From the NCBI GenBank assembly GCA_029239935.1, contig JARBTY010000008.1:1-64000 (forward strand): a stretch of 64,000 nucleotides of DNA, read 5' to 3'. Under the pieces are notes generated by a model. The model was not told the origin of the DNA, searched no databases, and was given only the letters and a program-made list of their open reading frames with translations. Both the position numbers and the translations under genes were made by a program. This document shows positions 8,930 through 16,461 of the stretch, piece after piece; within the stretch, counting starts at the first letter, position 1; every line of letters starts with the position of its first letter. This DNA comes from Clostridia bacterium. Lineage in GTDB: Bacteria; Bacillota_A; Clostridia; Lachnospirales; Cellulosilyticaceae.

Positions 8930-9038
8930 ATAGGGATATGAAGAAGATGAAAAAAATGCATTGATGTACTTTTATAGATAATAAAATAGGCGATAATGTT
9001 GTATAATAAGGATAAAGGAAATACAGGGAGGAAAAAAG

Positions 9039-9323
9039 ATGAAATTTTTACATGAAACCAATCGTATTTATGCAGCTGACGAAAATGAAAAAATCATTGC
9101 AGAAGTTACTTTTCCAAATGTAGGTGTTAACCTTGTCAATATCAATCATACGTTTGTAGATAATTCACTTCGTGGACAGGGAATTGCCTCTTTATTGATG
9201 GAGGAGGCTTATAAAGAAATTAAAAAACAAAACAAAAGAGCCCTTGCTACCTGTTCTTATGCCGTGAAATGGTTTGAAAAAAATACTTCAAATAAAGATA
9301 TTATCGCAGATAAAATATTTTAA
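9039..9323 (+). CDS. Small GNAT-type N-acetyltransferase (YjdJ-like)
   Basis: A 94-residue single-domain acetyltransferase-like protein. The acetyl-CoA loop is visible as SLRGQGIASLLMEEA, preceded by the INHTFVD strand and followed by the ATCSYAVKWF segment typical of the small Gcn5-related family (PF14542-like). These short proteins lack the N-terminal half of full GNATs, and their substrates are mostly unknown. A strong GGGAGGAAAAAAG ribosome binding site precedes the ATG. It stands alone, 109 bases after cobS, and a bidirectional terminator follows. Confidence 0.82.
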   Translation: MKFLHETNRIYAADENEKIIAEVTFPNVGVNLVNINHTFVDNSLRGQGIASLLMEEAYKEIKKQNKRALATCSYAVKWFEKNTSNKDIIADKIF

Positions 9324-9351
9324 TAGTTTATTGGGTATAAAGCTATTCTAT

Positions 9352-9395
9352 AAAAACTCATGACTCATTGGTAATTAGTGAGCTATGAGTTTTTA
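9352..9395. terminator. Bidirectional intrinsic terminator
   Basis: An interrupted inverted repeat with outer arms AAAAACTCAT and ATGAGTTTTT and inner TGACTCA/AGTGAGC pairing. A T-run lies on each strand, so it can end both the plus-strand acetyltransferase gene and the minus-strand ADH-like gene, whose stop codon overlaps it. Confidence 0.8.
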
Positions 9396-10553
9396 TTTTG
9401 AAAACATAGTCATCAGTATTTGTAAAATATCTTTATAGGTCCATAATGAACAGGTATTTGGGGCAGTGTTATAGGATTCCCATATAATAAGGGCCAGGTG
9501 TTCAGGAGATAATTCATTAGAGATGAAGTTTCGAAAAACAGTGCGGTCACCATTGAGAAGGCCAACTGTCTTAAGCCAGTTAATAAAAGAATCGCAGCCT
9601 ATTTGTGCATCCAAAGAGTCTTCAGTGGTTGTTAGTCCAAAAACGTTTCTTGAAAATCTTGTAAAGGCTTGAGGACGTATTTTTGATAATTTATGTAAAA
9701 ATATCGGCATTAATAGACTTAAGGAGAGGTTATAAGAGATATGCAGGTGGCAGCTAAAACTTTTGGCGAGGTGGTGGCAAGTTGTGTAATGATGGTGAGA
9801 ACCAAGCCCGGAAAACTGAGTTCTTGCCAGAGCAGCACTCCATAATAAATCACTTCTTGCATCTAGATTATCAGGATATTTTATCATCTTTTCAACAGCT
9901 TTCATGGTGGAGCAAATGAGACTTTCAGCATAAGATTTGAGGAGTTCGTTATCGGTGTGAGCGCCTAGATAAAATTCAAAAATATGGTGGAATATACTTA
10001 GGGAACCGCAAGCTGCTGAGTTTACGGGGACAGCAGCTGTCAGAACGGGATCCATAATAGTCAATAGGGGGAAATGACATTTAAGCGAGTAAGACTTTTG
10101 GGTGTTGTCATTGATGAGAACCGCAGAGCTGCTGACTTCTGAACCGGTGGCAGAAAAGGTTGGAACAGTTATTACGGGGATAGAAATGAGAGAGTCTCTT
10201 GCAGTCATACCTACGTATTTAGCAGCATCCATTACCGAACCGCCGCCTAAAGCAATAATACAGTCCGCGCGATGTAGATTGCATTTTTTAACATAGTGAC
10301 TTAGAGTAGAGGCAGTAGGATTTGGAGCAATAAAAAGTGTTTCACAAATAGGAATATGAGAATTTATCAAATGAGTTCTGAACTTTTCATAAATAGAACA
10401 ATCAAGTGAAGTATCTGCACATAGCAGCAATACTTTTTTATAACGTCCATACAGCTTAGCAGGTAACTGTAAATAAATATTTTCACCACATAATATTTTA
10501 ACAGGAGTGGTATTGTTAAAGGATTTCATTAATAAATAACTCAATGACTGCAT
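9393..10553 (-). CDS. Divergent iron-containing alcohol dehydrogenase-like protein
   Basis: A 386-residue Fe-ADH/glycerol-dehydrogenase fold protein. The NAD-binding CIIALGGGSVMDAAKY, VPTFSATGSEVSSSAVL and MDPVLTAAVP blocks are clear. Of the four family metal ligands, three histidines can be aligned (HHIFEFY, CHHLAKSF, and the HISYN segment). The aspartate four residues before the first histidine (family GxDALxHAIE) is replaced by serine in GSLSIFHH. Metal binding or activity may therefore be altered. It diverges from the AraC regulator at 10726, which may control it. The substrate cannot be told. Confidence 0.85.
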   Translation of the reverse strand: MQSLSYLLMKSFNNTTPVKILCGENIYLQLPAKLYGRYKKVLLLCADTSLDCSIYEKFRTHLINSHIPICETLFIAPNPTASTLSHYVKKCNLHRADCIIALGGGSVMDAAKYVGMTARDSLISIPVITVPTFSATGSEVSSSAVLINDNTQKSYSLKCHFPLLTIMDPVLTAAVPVNSAACGSLSIFHHIFEFYLGAHTDNELLKSYAESLICSTMKAVEKMIKYPDNLDARSDLLWSAALARTQFSGLGSHHHYTTCHHLAKSFSCHLHISYNLSLSLLMPIFLHKLSKIRPQAFTRFSRNVFGLTTTEDSLDAQIGCDSFINWLKTVGLLNGDRTVFRNFISNELSPEHLALIIWESYNTAPNTCSLWTYKDILQILMTMFSK

Positions 10554-10725
10554 GGATAAAACCTCCTTATTAGCATCAAGATTACTAACTCTATATACCT
10601 GTATTTTAATGCAGTTATCCTAACGTGTAAATTTAAGTAAGTAGCTAAATATAGGATAATAATGAACTTGAAGGATATAAAAAATAAAACTCATATTTTT
10701 CAAAATAGGAGAGTGAGGAGAATAA

Positions 10726-11556
10726 ATGATTGAGGAAGGACTTCATCTAGAGATTGTAGAGTATTTAAAAAGTATCGATTTAAATCAAATAATTATAATA
10801 GACTGTATTCATATTGATCAAACCAGTAACAAATGGGTTTTTACAGAGCACTCTCATTTTTATATGGAGATGATTTATTTTCTAAAAGGCAAAGCTCATA
10901 TTAATGTGGGGGATTCGTCAGTTAATACTTCAATATATGATGTTATTGTTTATTTGCCTGAACAGAGGCACCAGGAAGAAGTAGATTTAACAAATAATCA
11001 AGAAGTTATCTGTATCGGGATAGATATTCAGCTGAATAAACCAATAGATCAAAGCAGTTTTAAACTTTGTGACAGAGCGGGAATACTTCGTTGGTTATTT
11101 GAGCAAATCCATAGGGAATATCGCTCGAAAAACAGGACAAGTTCTTATTTGACTAAAATTTATGCACAGGCTGTTATTTTGCAATTTATAAAACATCTTG
11201 ATAGGCAGACGATGGACAGTGAAGAAGAAGTTATGGAAAGAATCCAAAATTACATTCAGCAAAATCTTTCAACTACTATTACCCCACCACAGCTAGCGGC
11301 CATGGGGCATATCAGTAAGTCTTATTTACATCGCTTATTTAAAAAACATTTACAGACGACACCGGTGCATTATATTAATCAAACCAGAATATCAGCAGCT
11401 CAAAGTCTCTTGCTTGATACGACATATTCTATTAGAGATATTGCACAGTCGGTAGGGTTTGAAGATGTTAACTATTTTAGCAGAGTATTTAAAAGATTGA
11501 TGGGTACAACACCTAGTAAGTTTAAAGATAGTCATAAGATTTCAAATTTCAAATGA
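10726..11556 (+). CDS. AraC-family transcriptional regulator
   Basis: A 276-residue regulator. Residues 1 to about 160 form a cupin-like sensor (HSHFYMEMIYFLKGKAHINVGD); residues about 170-272 carry two helix-turn-helix motifs, with ISKSYLHRLFKKHLQTTPVHYINQ in the first and SIRDIAQSVGFEDVNYFSRVFKRLMGTTPSKF in the second. It diverges from the ADH-like gene across 172 bases and is followed 19 bases later by an MFS transporter. One or both are its probable targets; the inducer is unknown. Confidence 0.92.
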   Translation: MIEEGLHLEIVEYLKSIDLNQIIIIDCIHIDQTSNKWVFTEHSHFYMEMIYFLKGKAHINVGDSSVNTSIYDVIVYLPEQRHQEEVDLTNNQEVICIGIDIQLNKPIDQSSFKLCDRAGILRWLFEQIHREYRSKNRTSSYLTKIYAQAVILQFIKHLDRQTMDSEEEVMERIQNYIQQNLSTTITPPQLAAMGHISKSYLHRLFKKHLQTTPVHYINQTRISAAQSLLLDTTYSIRDIAQSVGFEDVNYFSRVFKRLMGTTPSKFKDSHKISNFK

Positions 11557-11575
11557 GATAGGGGACTTTTAAAGC

Positions 11576-12709
11576 ATGCAAAAAACAGTATTCATGATGG
11601 CGACAAGTTTTTTTTGGTTCTCTCTTTATGCCTATATACCAGAGCTTTCAACCTATGCAAAGGAGTTAGGTGCAGGGTATGAGATGATTGGAGTCATTAC
11701 CGCATCTTATGGGCTTACGCAAACAATATTGAGGATACCCTTAGGTATTTTTTCAGATAGGCTTAATAAAAGAAAAATATTTATTACAGGGGGGATGCTT
11801 GTTACGACAGTCAGCTGTCTGATAACATTCTTTTTCCCAACAGTATTATCATTACTTATTACCCGTCTTCTGGCAGGCATATCAGCCTCCGCGTGGGTAG
11901 TATTTACTGTTTTATTTGCTAGTTATTATAAACGCGAGGAATCCCCTAAAGCTATAGGGATTATGAACGGCTATAATGCCCTAGGGCAGCTGGCAGCTAT
12001 GGCTATCGGAGGGTTTATATCTTTAAGCTTTGGGACAAGATATCTTTATTTATTAGGGGCAGCAGGGGGGGCTTTAGGACTGGGGTTAAGCTTTTTTATT
12101 AAAGAAAATAAAGTGGTTCACAGAACACCCATGGGGTTAAAGCAGATTTTAACCATTGCATCTGATAAGATGTTAGCAAAGGTATCCGTGTTAGCCATTT
12201 TGTCACAGTTCATTACATTTGCTACAACCTTTGGTTTTGTGCCTATCGTAGCACAAAATCTGGGAGCGAACCGCCTACAGCTCAGTATCCTAACGGCCAT
12301 CGGTATTATTCCAGCAATAGGTATGTCAGCGTTTGCCGCAACAGTATTTGTTAGGTGGTGGGGAGAAGGGAAAACTTTGATTTATGGGTTTATACTTTGT
12401 TCCGCTCTTTGCATCATCACACCGTTTAGCCAGACCTTAGGGGTACTGATGATTGTTCAATTCTTTGCCGGCGTGGGACGAAGCATGGTGTTCCCACTGC
12501 TGATGGGACTAAGCATTCGTCATATAGAGGAGCATAAAAGAGCTTCTGCCATGGGATTTTTTCAGGCTATTTACGGGGTTGGTATGGTGATTGGGCCTAT
12601 CCTATTGGGGATGCTAGCGGGTCAGTTTGGGCTGGTAGCCGGTTTTTTAATGACAGGGCTGATTGGTATAGGAGCCAGCTTATTAACCATAAAATTTAAA
12701 ATCGCATAA
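11576..12709 (+). CDS. Major facilitator superfamily transporter
   Basis: A 377-residue membrane protein with about 12 hydrophobic helices. The MFS loop 2-3 motif is present as RIPLGIFSDRLNKRK, and its weaker repeat appears near residue 295 (GVGRSMVFPLLMG). Drug or sugar efflux is typical of this short MFS group, but the substrate cannot be read from sequence. The start is 19 bases after the AraC gene and has only a moderate ribosome binding site (GGGGACTTTTAAAGC). It is probably cotranscribed with the regulator and ends at a strong terminator. Confidence 0.9.
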   Translation: MQKTVFMMATSFFWFSLYAYIPELSTYAKELGAGYEMIGVITASYGLTQTILRIPLGIFSDRLNKRKIFITGGMLVTTVSCLITFFFPTVLSLLITRLLAGISASAWVVFTVLFASYYKREESPKAIGIMNGYNALGQLAAMAIGGFISLSFGTRYLYLLGAAGGALGLGLSFFIKENKVVHRTPMGLKQILTIASDKMLAKVSVLAILSQFITFATTFGFVPIVAQNLGANRLQLSILTAIGIIPAIGMSAFAATVFVRWWGEGKTLIYGFILCSALCIITPFSQTLGVLMIVQFFAGVGRSMVFPLLMGLSIRHIEEHKRASAMGFFQAIYGVGMVIGPILLGMLAGQFGLVAGFLMTGLIGIGASLLTIKFKIA

Positions 12710-12720
12710 AAATCGTAAAA

Positions 12721-12766
12721 AGTCTTATTATTTCCTAAGAAGCAGGAAATAATAAGACTTTTTTTA
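12721..12766. terminator. Strong bidirectional intrinsic terminator
   Basis: A perfect 16-bp stem (AGTCTTATTATTTCCT with its complement) around a 7-base loop, followed by seven T on the plus strand; the A-run before it provides the T-run for the minus strand. It separates the MFS gene from the converging lipoprotein gene. Confidence 0.9.
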
Positions 12767-13204
12767 TTTATCTAATAGGATTTTAGCAAGCTCAGGGCTG
12801 ATGAGATGATAGGTTGTTTCACCGCGGGTACCTACAACTTTTGTTGTGTCCCCATAACTGGTTAGAGTGATAGTAGAATCATCTTGTAAATGAATATCCA
12901 TTCTATAGCCAGTCAGCATTTCAATATAAGCTGTATCGTCAATCATACTTTCGTTAAAAGCTTTGACCACTGCTTCCTTATCGACTTCTTTTTCTGTAAG
13001 GTTACCTTCTAGGTCATAAAGCTCAATAGACACTACATCAGCTAAAGTGATTTTTTTTGCCTCATCAGCACCGGCAAGGATGGTGCCAGCTGCATTTGTA
13101 TCTTGATTAGGATCTACGACCGGCTCATTGTTTTTAGGGGTACAGCCAAATAAAAGAAGAAAACTAAGTAAGAGAACGCTTGTTTTTAAAAGTTTGGTTT
13201 TCAT
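12764..13204 (-). CDS. Hypothetical lipoprotein
   Basis: A 146-residue protein with a lipoprotein signal: positively charged start (MKTKLLK), hydrophobic stretch and lipobox LLFGC, giving a lipid-anchored Cys near residue 21. The rest is a small mixed domain with VVSIELYDLEGN and MDIHLQDDSTITLTSYGDTT, which I do not recognise. A ribosome binding site (GAAGGTGAAAAAC on the minus strand) supports the start. It diverges from the BlaI-type repressor; a partial TAGTTAGAC operator-like half site is at about 13244-13252. No function is assigned. Confidence 0.75.
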   Translation of the reverse strand: MKTKLLKTSVLLLSFLLLFGCTPKNNEPVVDPNQDTNAAGTILAGADEAKKITLADVVSIELYDLEGNLTEKEVDKEAVVKAFNESMIDDTAYIEMLTGYRMDIHLQDDSTITLTSYGDTTKVVGTRGETTYHLISPELAKILLDK

Positions 13205-13328
13205 TGTTTTTCACCTTCCTAGAGTTAAAATTTGAGAGATATGTAGTTAGACTTTAAAGCATAATGAAAAGTTCCATTGGGAGTTCATAATACTAGTATT
13301 TCCCTAGATGCCTGATCTATGCATAAGC

Positions 13329-13357
13329 TTGACAAAGAAGGTCTAGAGTTGTAGACT
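13329..13357 (+). promoter_or_regulatory. SigA-type promoter of the blaI-like operon
   Basis: TTGACA at 13329-13334 and TAGACT at 13352-13357 with a 17-base spacer. The -10 element lies inside the first operator palindrome, so repressor binding would block RNA polymerase directly. Confidence 0.75.
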
Positions 13358-13382
13358 TAATGAAGGGTCTATGATTGTAGAC
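13341..13382 (+). promoter_or_regulatory. Two tandem BlaI-type operator palindromes
   Basis: Two copies of the same dyad, GTCTA-N6-TAGAC, at 13341-13356 and 13367-13382, 26 bases apart centre to centre. Their inner TGTAGAC halves resemble the TACA/TGTA core of known BlaI/MecI operators. The first covers the promoter -10 element and the second lies before the ribosome binding site, the layout expected for autorepression. Confidence 0.8.
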
Positions 13383-13400
13383 TTAAAAGGAGGGAAAAAG

Positions 13401-13769
13401 ATGAAGTATATTAAACTATCAGATTCGGAGATTAAGTTTATGAATTTAATCTGGGATAAGGCACCTATCAATTCTACAGAGCTAGCGCGTATGGTTCATG
13501 AGGAATTGGGGTGGAAAAAGTCAACAACTTATACTGTTTTAAAAAGGCTATCTCAAAGGGGTATTGTCAAAAATGAAGAAACAATGGTTTGTTGGTTAGT
13601 AAAACGTGAAGAAGTACAGCAAGTAAAAAGTGAAGAACTATTAAGTAAAGTATATGATGGATCAATCAAAATGTTTTTAGCTTCTTTTTTGCAGAAAGAA
13701 AAAATATCTGAGGGTGAAGCAGCAGAACTTAAAAAAATTATTGATGAGTACACGCAAAAGGAGGAATGA
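13401..13769 (+). CDS. BlaI/MecI/CopY-family repressor
   Basis: A 122-residue winged-helix repressor. The DNA-binding part is LSDSEIKFMNLIWDKAPINSTELARMVHEELGWKKSTTYTVLKRLSQRGIVKNEE, typical of BlaI (a Penicillinase_R domain), and a helical dimerisation part follows. I chose ATG 13401, which has a full AAAGGAGGG site; an in-frame ATG at 13371 lies inside the second operator. In the family, the partner membrane protease triggers cleavage of the repressor between these domains. The stop overlaps an ATG of the partner gene. Confidence 0.93.
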   Translation: MKYIKLSDSEIKFMNLIWDKAPINSTELARMVHEELGWKKSTTYTVLKRLSQRGIVKNEETMVCWLVKREEVQQVKSEELLSKVYDGSIKMFLASFLQKEKISEGEAAELKKIIDEYTQKEE

Positions 13770-13774
13770 TAACC

Positions 13775-15304
13775 ATGATTTACTTGTTTAATAAGGTTAT
13801 TGATATGAGCATAACTGCCTCTTTAGCAGCAATGGTAATTATTATAATAAGGATATTTGTAGGAGATAAGATGCCCCGAATATTTAGTTATTTCTTATGG
13901 AGCATAGTGTTATTTAGAGTATTAATCCCTATATCCTTTTCATCAAATGTGAGTGTATTCAATTTTTATCCTGTTTCGTCAGCTCAGCCGATACTATCTT
14001 TTGTAGATGAAACGAAGTTACAAAGTGGGTGTATAGCAGTGGATCATTTAAATCAGATATCCGCTAAACAGGTTACTGAAAATATAGGACCGGATAACCT
14101 AGCCTTCATATGGCTTTGTGTAGCAGCCGTACTAATGGTGTTTTGTATAGCAATGTATAGTATAACAATCAAACACTTTAAAGAAGCTACCCTTTTTAAT
14201 GATGTACCTTTAATAGATGGAAAATTAGGTCAGATTATGTCCAAAAGAAAGATAAAAGTTTATACCTTGGAAACATTAAGTACACCAGTGGTAGTAGGAG
14301 TTTTAAAACCTAGAATCATAGTACCTGCAAATTTGATAAATGCAGATAAGCGGCCTATCTTAAAAAATATTATTAGTCATGAAATTGTACATATCATGCG
14401 TTTTGATCATCTTATAAAATTGACAGCTACTTTAGCAGCGTGTGTGCATTGGTTTAACCCTATTCTATGGATTGCACTTATATTAGCCCATAAGGATCGG
14501 GAAAGAGCTTGTGATGAGAAAGTGATACAGGTTTCAACGAGAGATATCAGAAAGGAATACGCAAAGGTACTGCTTAATTTTTCATTAGAAAAAAGTAATT
14601 TAAGCCATATAGCCTTGGCAGCTTTTGGAGAGAGTGATATCAAAAGGCGTATAAAAGGTATACTAGCTTATAAAAAACCAAAGACATGGATTAAGTGTAT
14701 CGGCGTGGGACTTGCAATATGCATAGGTGTGTTGCTGATCAGTGATGCCAGTGAGAAGACTGGCGAAATTGATCTTAAAAAGATTCAAGAGATATCAGGT
14801 GAAAAATGGACGCCATTAGGTGATATTTCGCCCTATGTTATAGAAGCAGCTATTGCCAGTGAGGATAGAAATTTTGCAAAACATAACGGAGTAGATTGGT
14901 CAAGGTTAGCTGGTGCATTAGTTAATAATATAATAGACGGACATCCTATTCAAGGAGGATCTACTATAACTCAACAAGTCGTTAAGAACTTAGAGTTAGC
15001 AAATGAACCCGTATCTCTAAGTCGGAAACAAAAAGAAATGTACACAGCTATTAAGATGGAGAAGGATTATAGTAAAGATGAGATTATGGAAGCTTATTTG
15101 AATATTATATTCTTTGGGAATGGTGCAGTTGGAATAGGTGATGCATCAAAGATATATTTTCATAAAGAACCTAAAGATTTATCTCTTGAAGAGGCAGCAT
15201 CTTTAATGGCTATCGTGCAGTATCCTTTAAGGTATGACCTTATAACAAATAAAGAGAATAATAAGCAAAAAGCAGACTACATTATAAGTGTAATGAGTCA
15301 ATGA
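13775..15304 (+). CDS. BlaR1-like M56 metalloprotease fused to a GT51 peptidoglycan glycosyltransferase domain
   Basis: A 509-residue sensor-type membrane protease. Three hydrophobic helices (about residues 10-30, 35-55 and 108-130) precede a cytoplasmic M56 zinc domain with HEIVH at 202-206 and DRERACDE at 241-248. A fourth helix (KCIGVGLAICIGVLLIS) leads outside. In BlaR1 and MecR1 the outer part is a penicillin-binding sensor; here it is a complete glycosyltransferase-51 domain: SEDRNFAKHNGVD with catalytic-type Glu363, GGSTITQQ at 394-401, the RKQKEMYTAIKMEKDYSKDEIMEAYLN region with Glu439, and FGNGAVGIGDASKIYF. Sensing of lipid II, or of antibiotics acting on transglycosylation, is inference. 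An ATG at 13766 overlaps blaI but is too close to the ribosome binding site. Confidence 0.9.
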   Translation: MIYLFNKVIDMSITASLAAMVIIIIRIFVGDKMPRIFSYFLWSIVLFRVLIPISFSSNVSVFNFYPVSSAQPILSFVDETKLQSGCIAVDHLNQISAKQVTENIGPDNLAFIWLCVAAVLMVFCIAMYSITIKHFKEATLFNDVPLIDGKLGQIMSKRKIKVYTLETLSTPVVVGVLKPRIIVPANLINADKRPILKNIISHEIVHIMRFDHLIKLTATLAACVHWFNPILWIALILAHKDRERACDEKVIQVSTRDIRKEYAKVLLNFSLEKSNLSHIALAAFGESDIKRRIKGILAYKKPKTWIKCIGVGLAICIGVLLISDASEKTGEIDLKKIQEISGEKWTPLGDISPYVIEAAIASEDRNFAKHNGVDWSRLAGALVNNIIDGHPIQGGSTITQQVVKNLELANEPVSLSRKQKEMYTAIKMEKDYSKDEIMEAYLNIIFFGNGAVGIGDASKIYFHKEPKDLSLEEAASLMAIVQYPLRYDLITNKENNKQKADYIISVMSQ

Positions 15305-15349
15305 TAATAAAACACGTTAAAAACTAGGAGTAAATGGAGAAAATAGAGT

Positions 15350-16336
15350 ATGAATCAATTTAAAAAAATTATAAAAAACAAAATGATTTTAGGCGTAGTG
15401 GTATTTTTGGTATTTGTTTATTTAAATAATACGTCAGCTTTTATTAATAACGTAGGGGGGCGGCCGGTTTTATTAGCTCACAGAGGGCTGGGGCAAACTT
15501 TTAAAATGGAAGGAATGACGAACGAAACCAATACAGCACAAATTATTAATCAGCCAGAGCATCCTTATTTGGAGAATACAATAGCTTCTATGCAAGCAGC
15601 CTTTGACTATGGTGCAGATAGTGTAGAACTGGATATTCAGCTGACAAAAGATGGTGAGTTTGCTGTTTTTCACGATTGGCAGCTAGAGTACAGAACAGAT
15701 GGAAAAGGAAATGTAAGCGATTATACGATGGAAGATTTAAAGCGATTAGATATTGGTTATCAGTATACAGCTGACAACGGAGAAAGTTTTCCGTTCAGAG
15801 GAAAAGGCATCGGGCTTATGCCGACTTTAAAGGAAGTCTTTGCAGTTTTTCCAAACCAGTCTTTTTTAATTCATATCAAAAGCAATCAAGCACAAGATGG
15901 TGAGATGCTAGCAAAATACTTAAAAGATCTATCAGCAGAAAGGCTAGAACAACTGGCGGTTTACGGGGGAGATCAGCCTATTGCAGCCTTGCAGAAGCAG
16001 CAGCCAAGTCTAAGAGCGATGTCAAAAGCGTCACTGATAAAGGCATTGGTTACTTATGAGACCTTTGGCTGGACGGGATATATACCAGAGCCGTGTAAAA
16101 ATACAGAACTACATATTCCCTTAAAATATACCCGTTATTTATGGGGATGGCCTGATAAATTTATGCAGAGAATGGATAGAGCTAATACGCAAGTCATTAT
16201 CGTATTAGGGGATGGGCGATTTTCAGAGGGGTTTGATAAAAAGGAAGATCTAGAAGCATTGCCACCTTATTTTACAGGGGGAATTTGGACAAATCGTATT
16301 GATAGAATAGGACCTTTATTTTATAACAAAAAGTAA
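15350..16336 (+). CDS. Membrane-anchored glycerophosphodiester phosphodiesterase family protein
   Basis: A 328-residue GDPD-type TIM-barrel protein. An N-terminal hydrophobic helix (residues 12-32) anchors it with the catalytic domain outside. Motifs: LAHRG, LENTIASMQAAFDYGADSVELDIQLTKDGEFAVFHDW and LPTLKEVF-like MPTLKEVFAVFP, giving the two catalytic histidines and the metal acidic pair. The family hydrolyses glycerophosphodiesters; surface forms act on phospholipid or teichoic-acid products. It starts 45 bases after the M56-GT51 gene with its own ribosome binding site and no terminator between, so it is probably an effector in that operon. The substrate is not known. Confidence 0.88.
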   Translation: MNQFKKIIKNKMILGVVVFLVFVYLNNTSAFINNVGGRPVLLAHRGLGQTFKMEGMTNETNTAQIINQPEHPYLENTIASMQAAFDYGADSVELDIQLTKDGEFAVFHDWQLEYRTDGKGNVSDYTMEDLKRLDIGYQYTADNGESFPFRGKGIGLMPTLKEVFAVFPNQSFLIHIKSNQAQDGEMLAKYLKDLSAERLEQLAVYGGDQPIAALQKQQPSLRAMSKASLIKALVTYETFGWTGYIPEPCKNTELHIPLKYTRYLWGWPDKFMQRMDRANTQVIIVLGDGRFSEGFDKKEDLEALPPYFTGGIWTNRIDRIGPLFYNKK

Positions 16337-16461
16337 CAACAATCGGCGCTCATTAATAGTATTTTTTAGGTAAAATTGTTGTCGAATATTTCGAATATAC
16401 AATAAAATCAAAATAATATATAATAAAACAGATTTTAAAATATATTATTGAGGCGATAATT

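Noticed and set aside
8930..9038. Promoter with TATAAT at 9002-9007 before the small acetyltransferase gene
   Set aside because: No acceptable -35 hexamer at the right distance; the gap is AT-rich, so the TATAAT alone is weak evidence.
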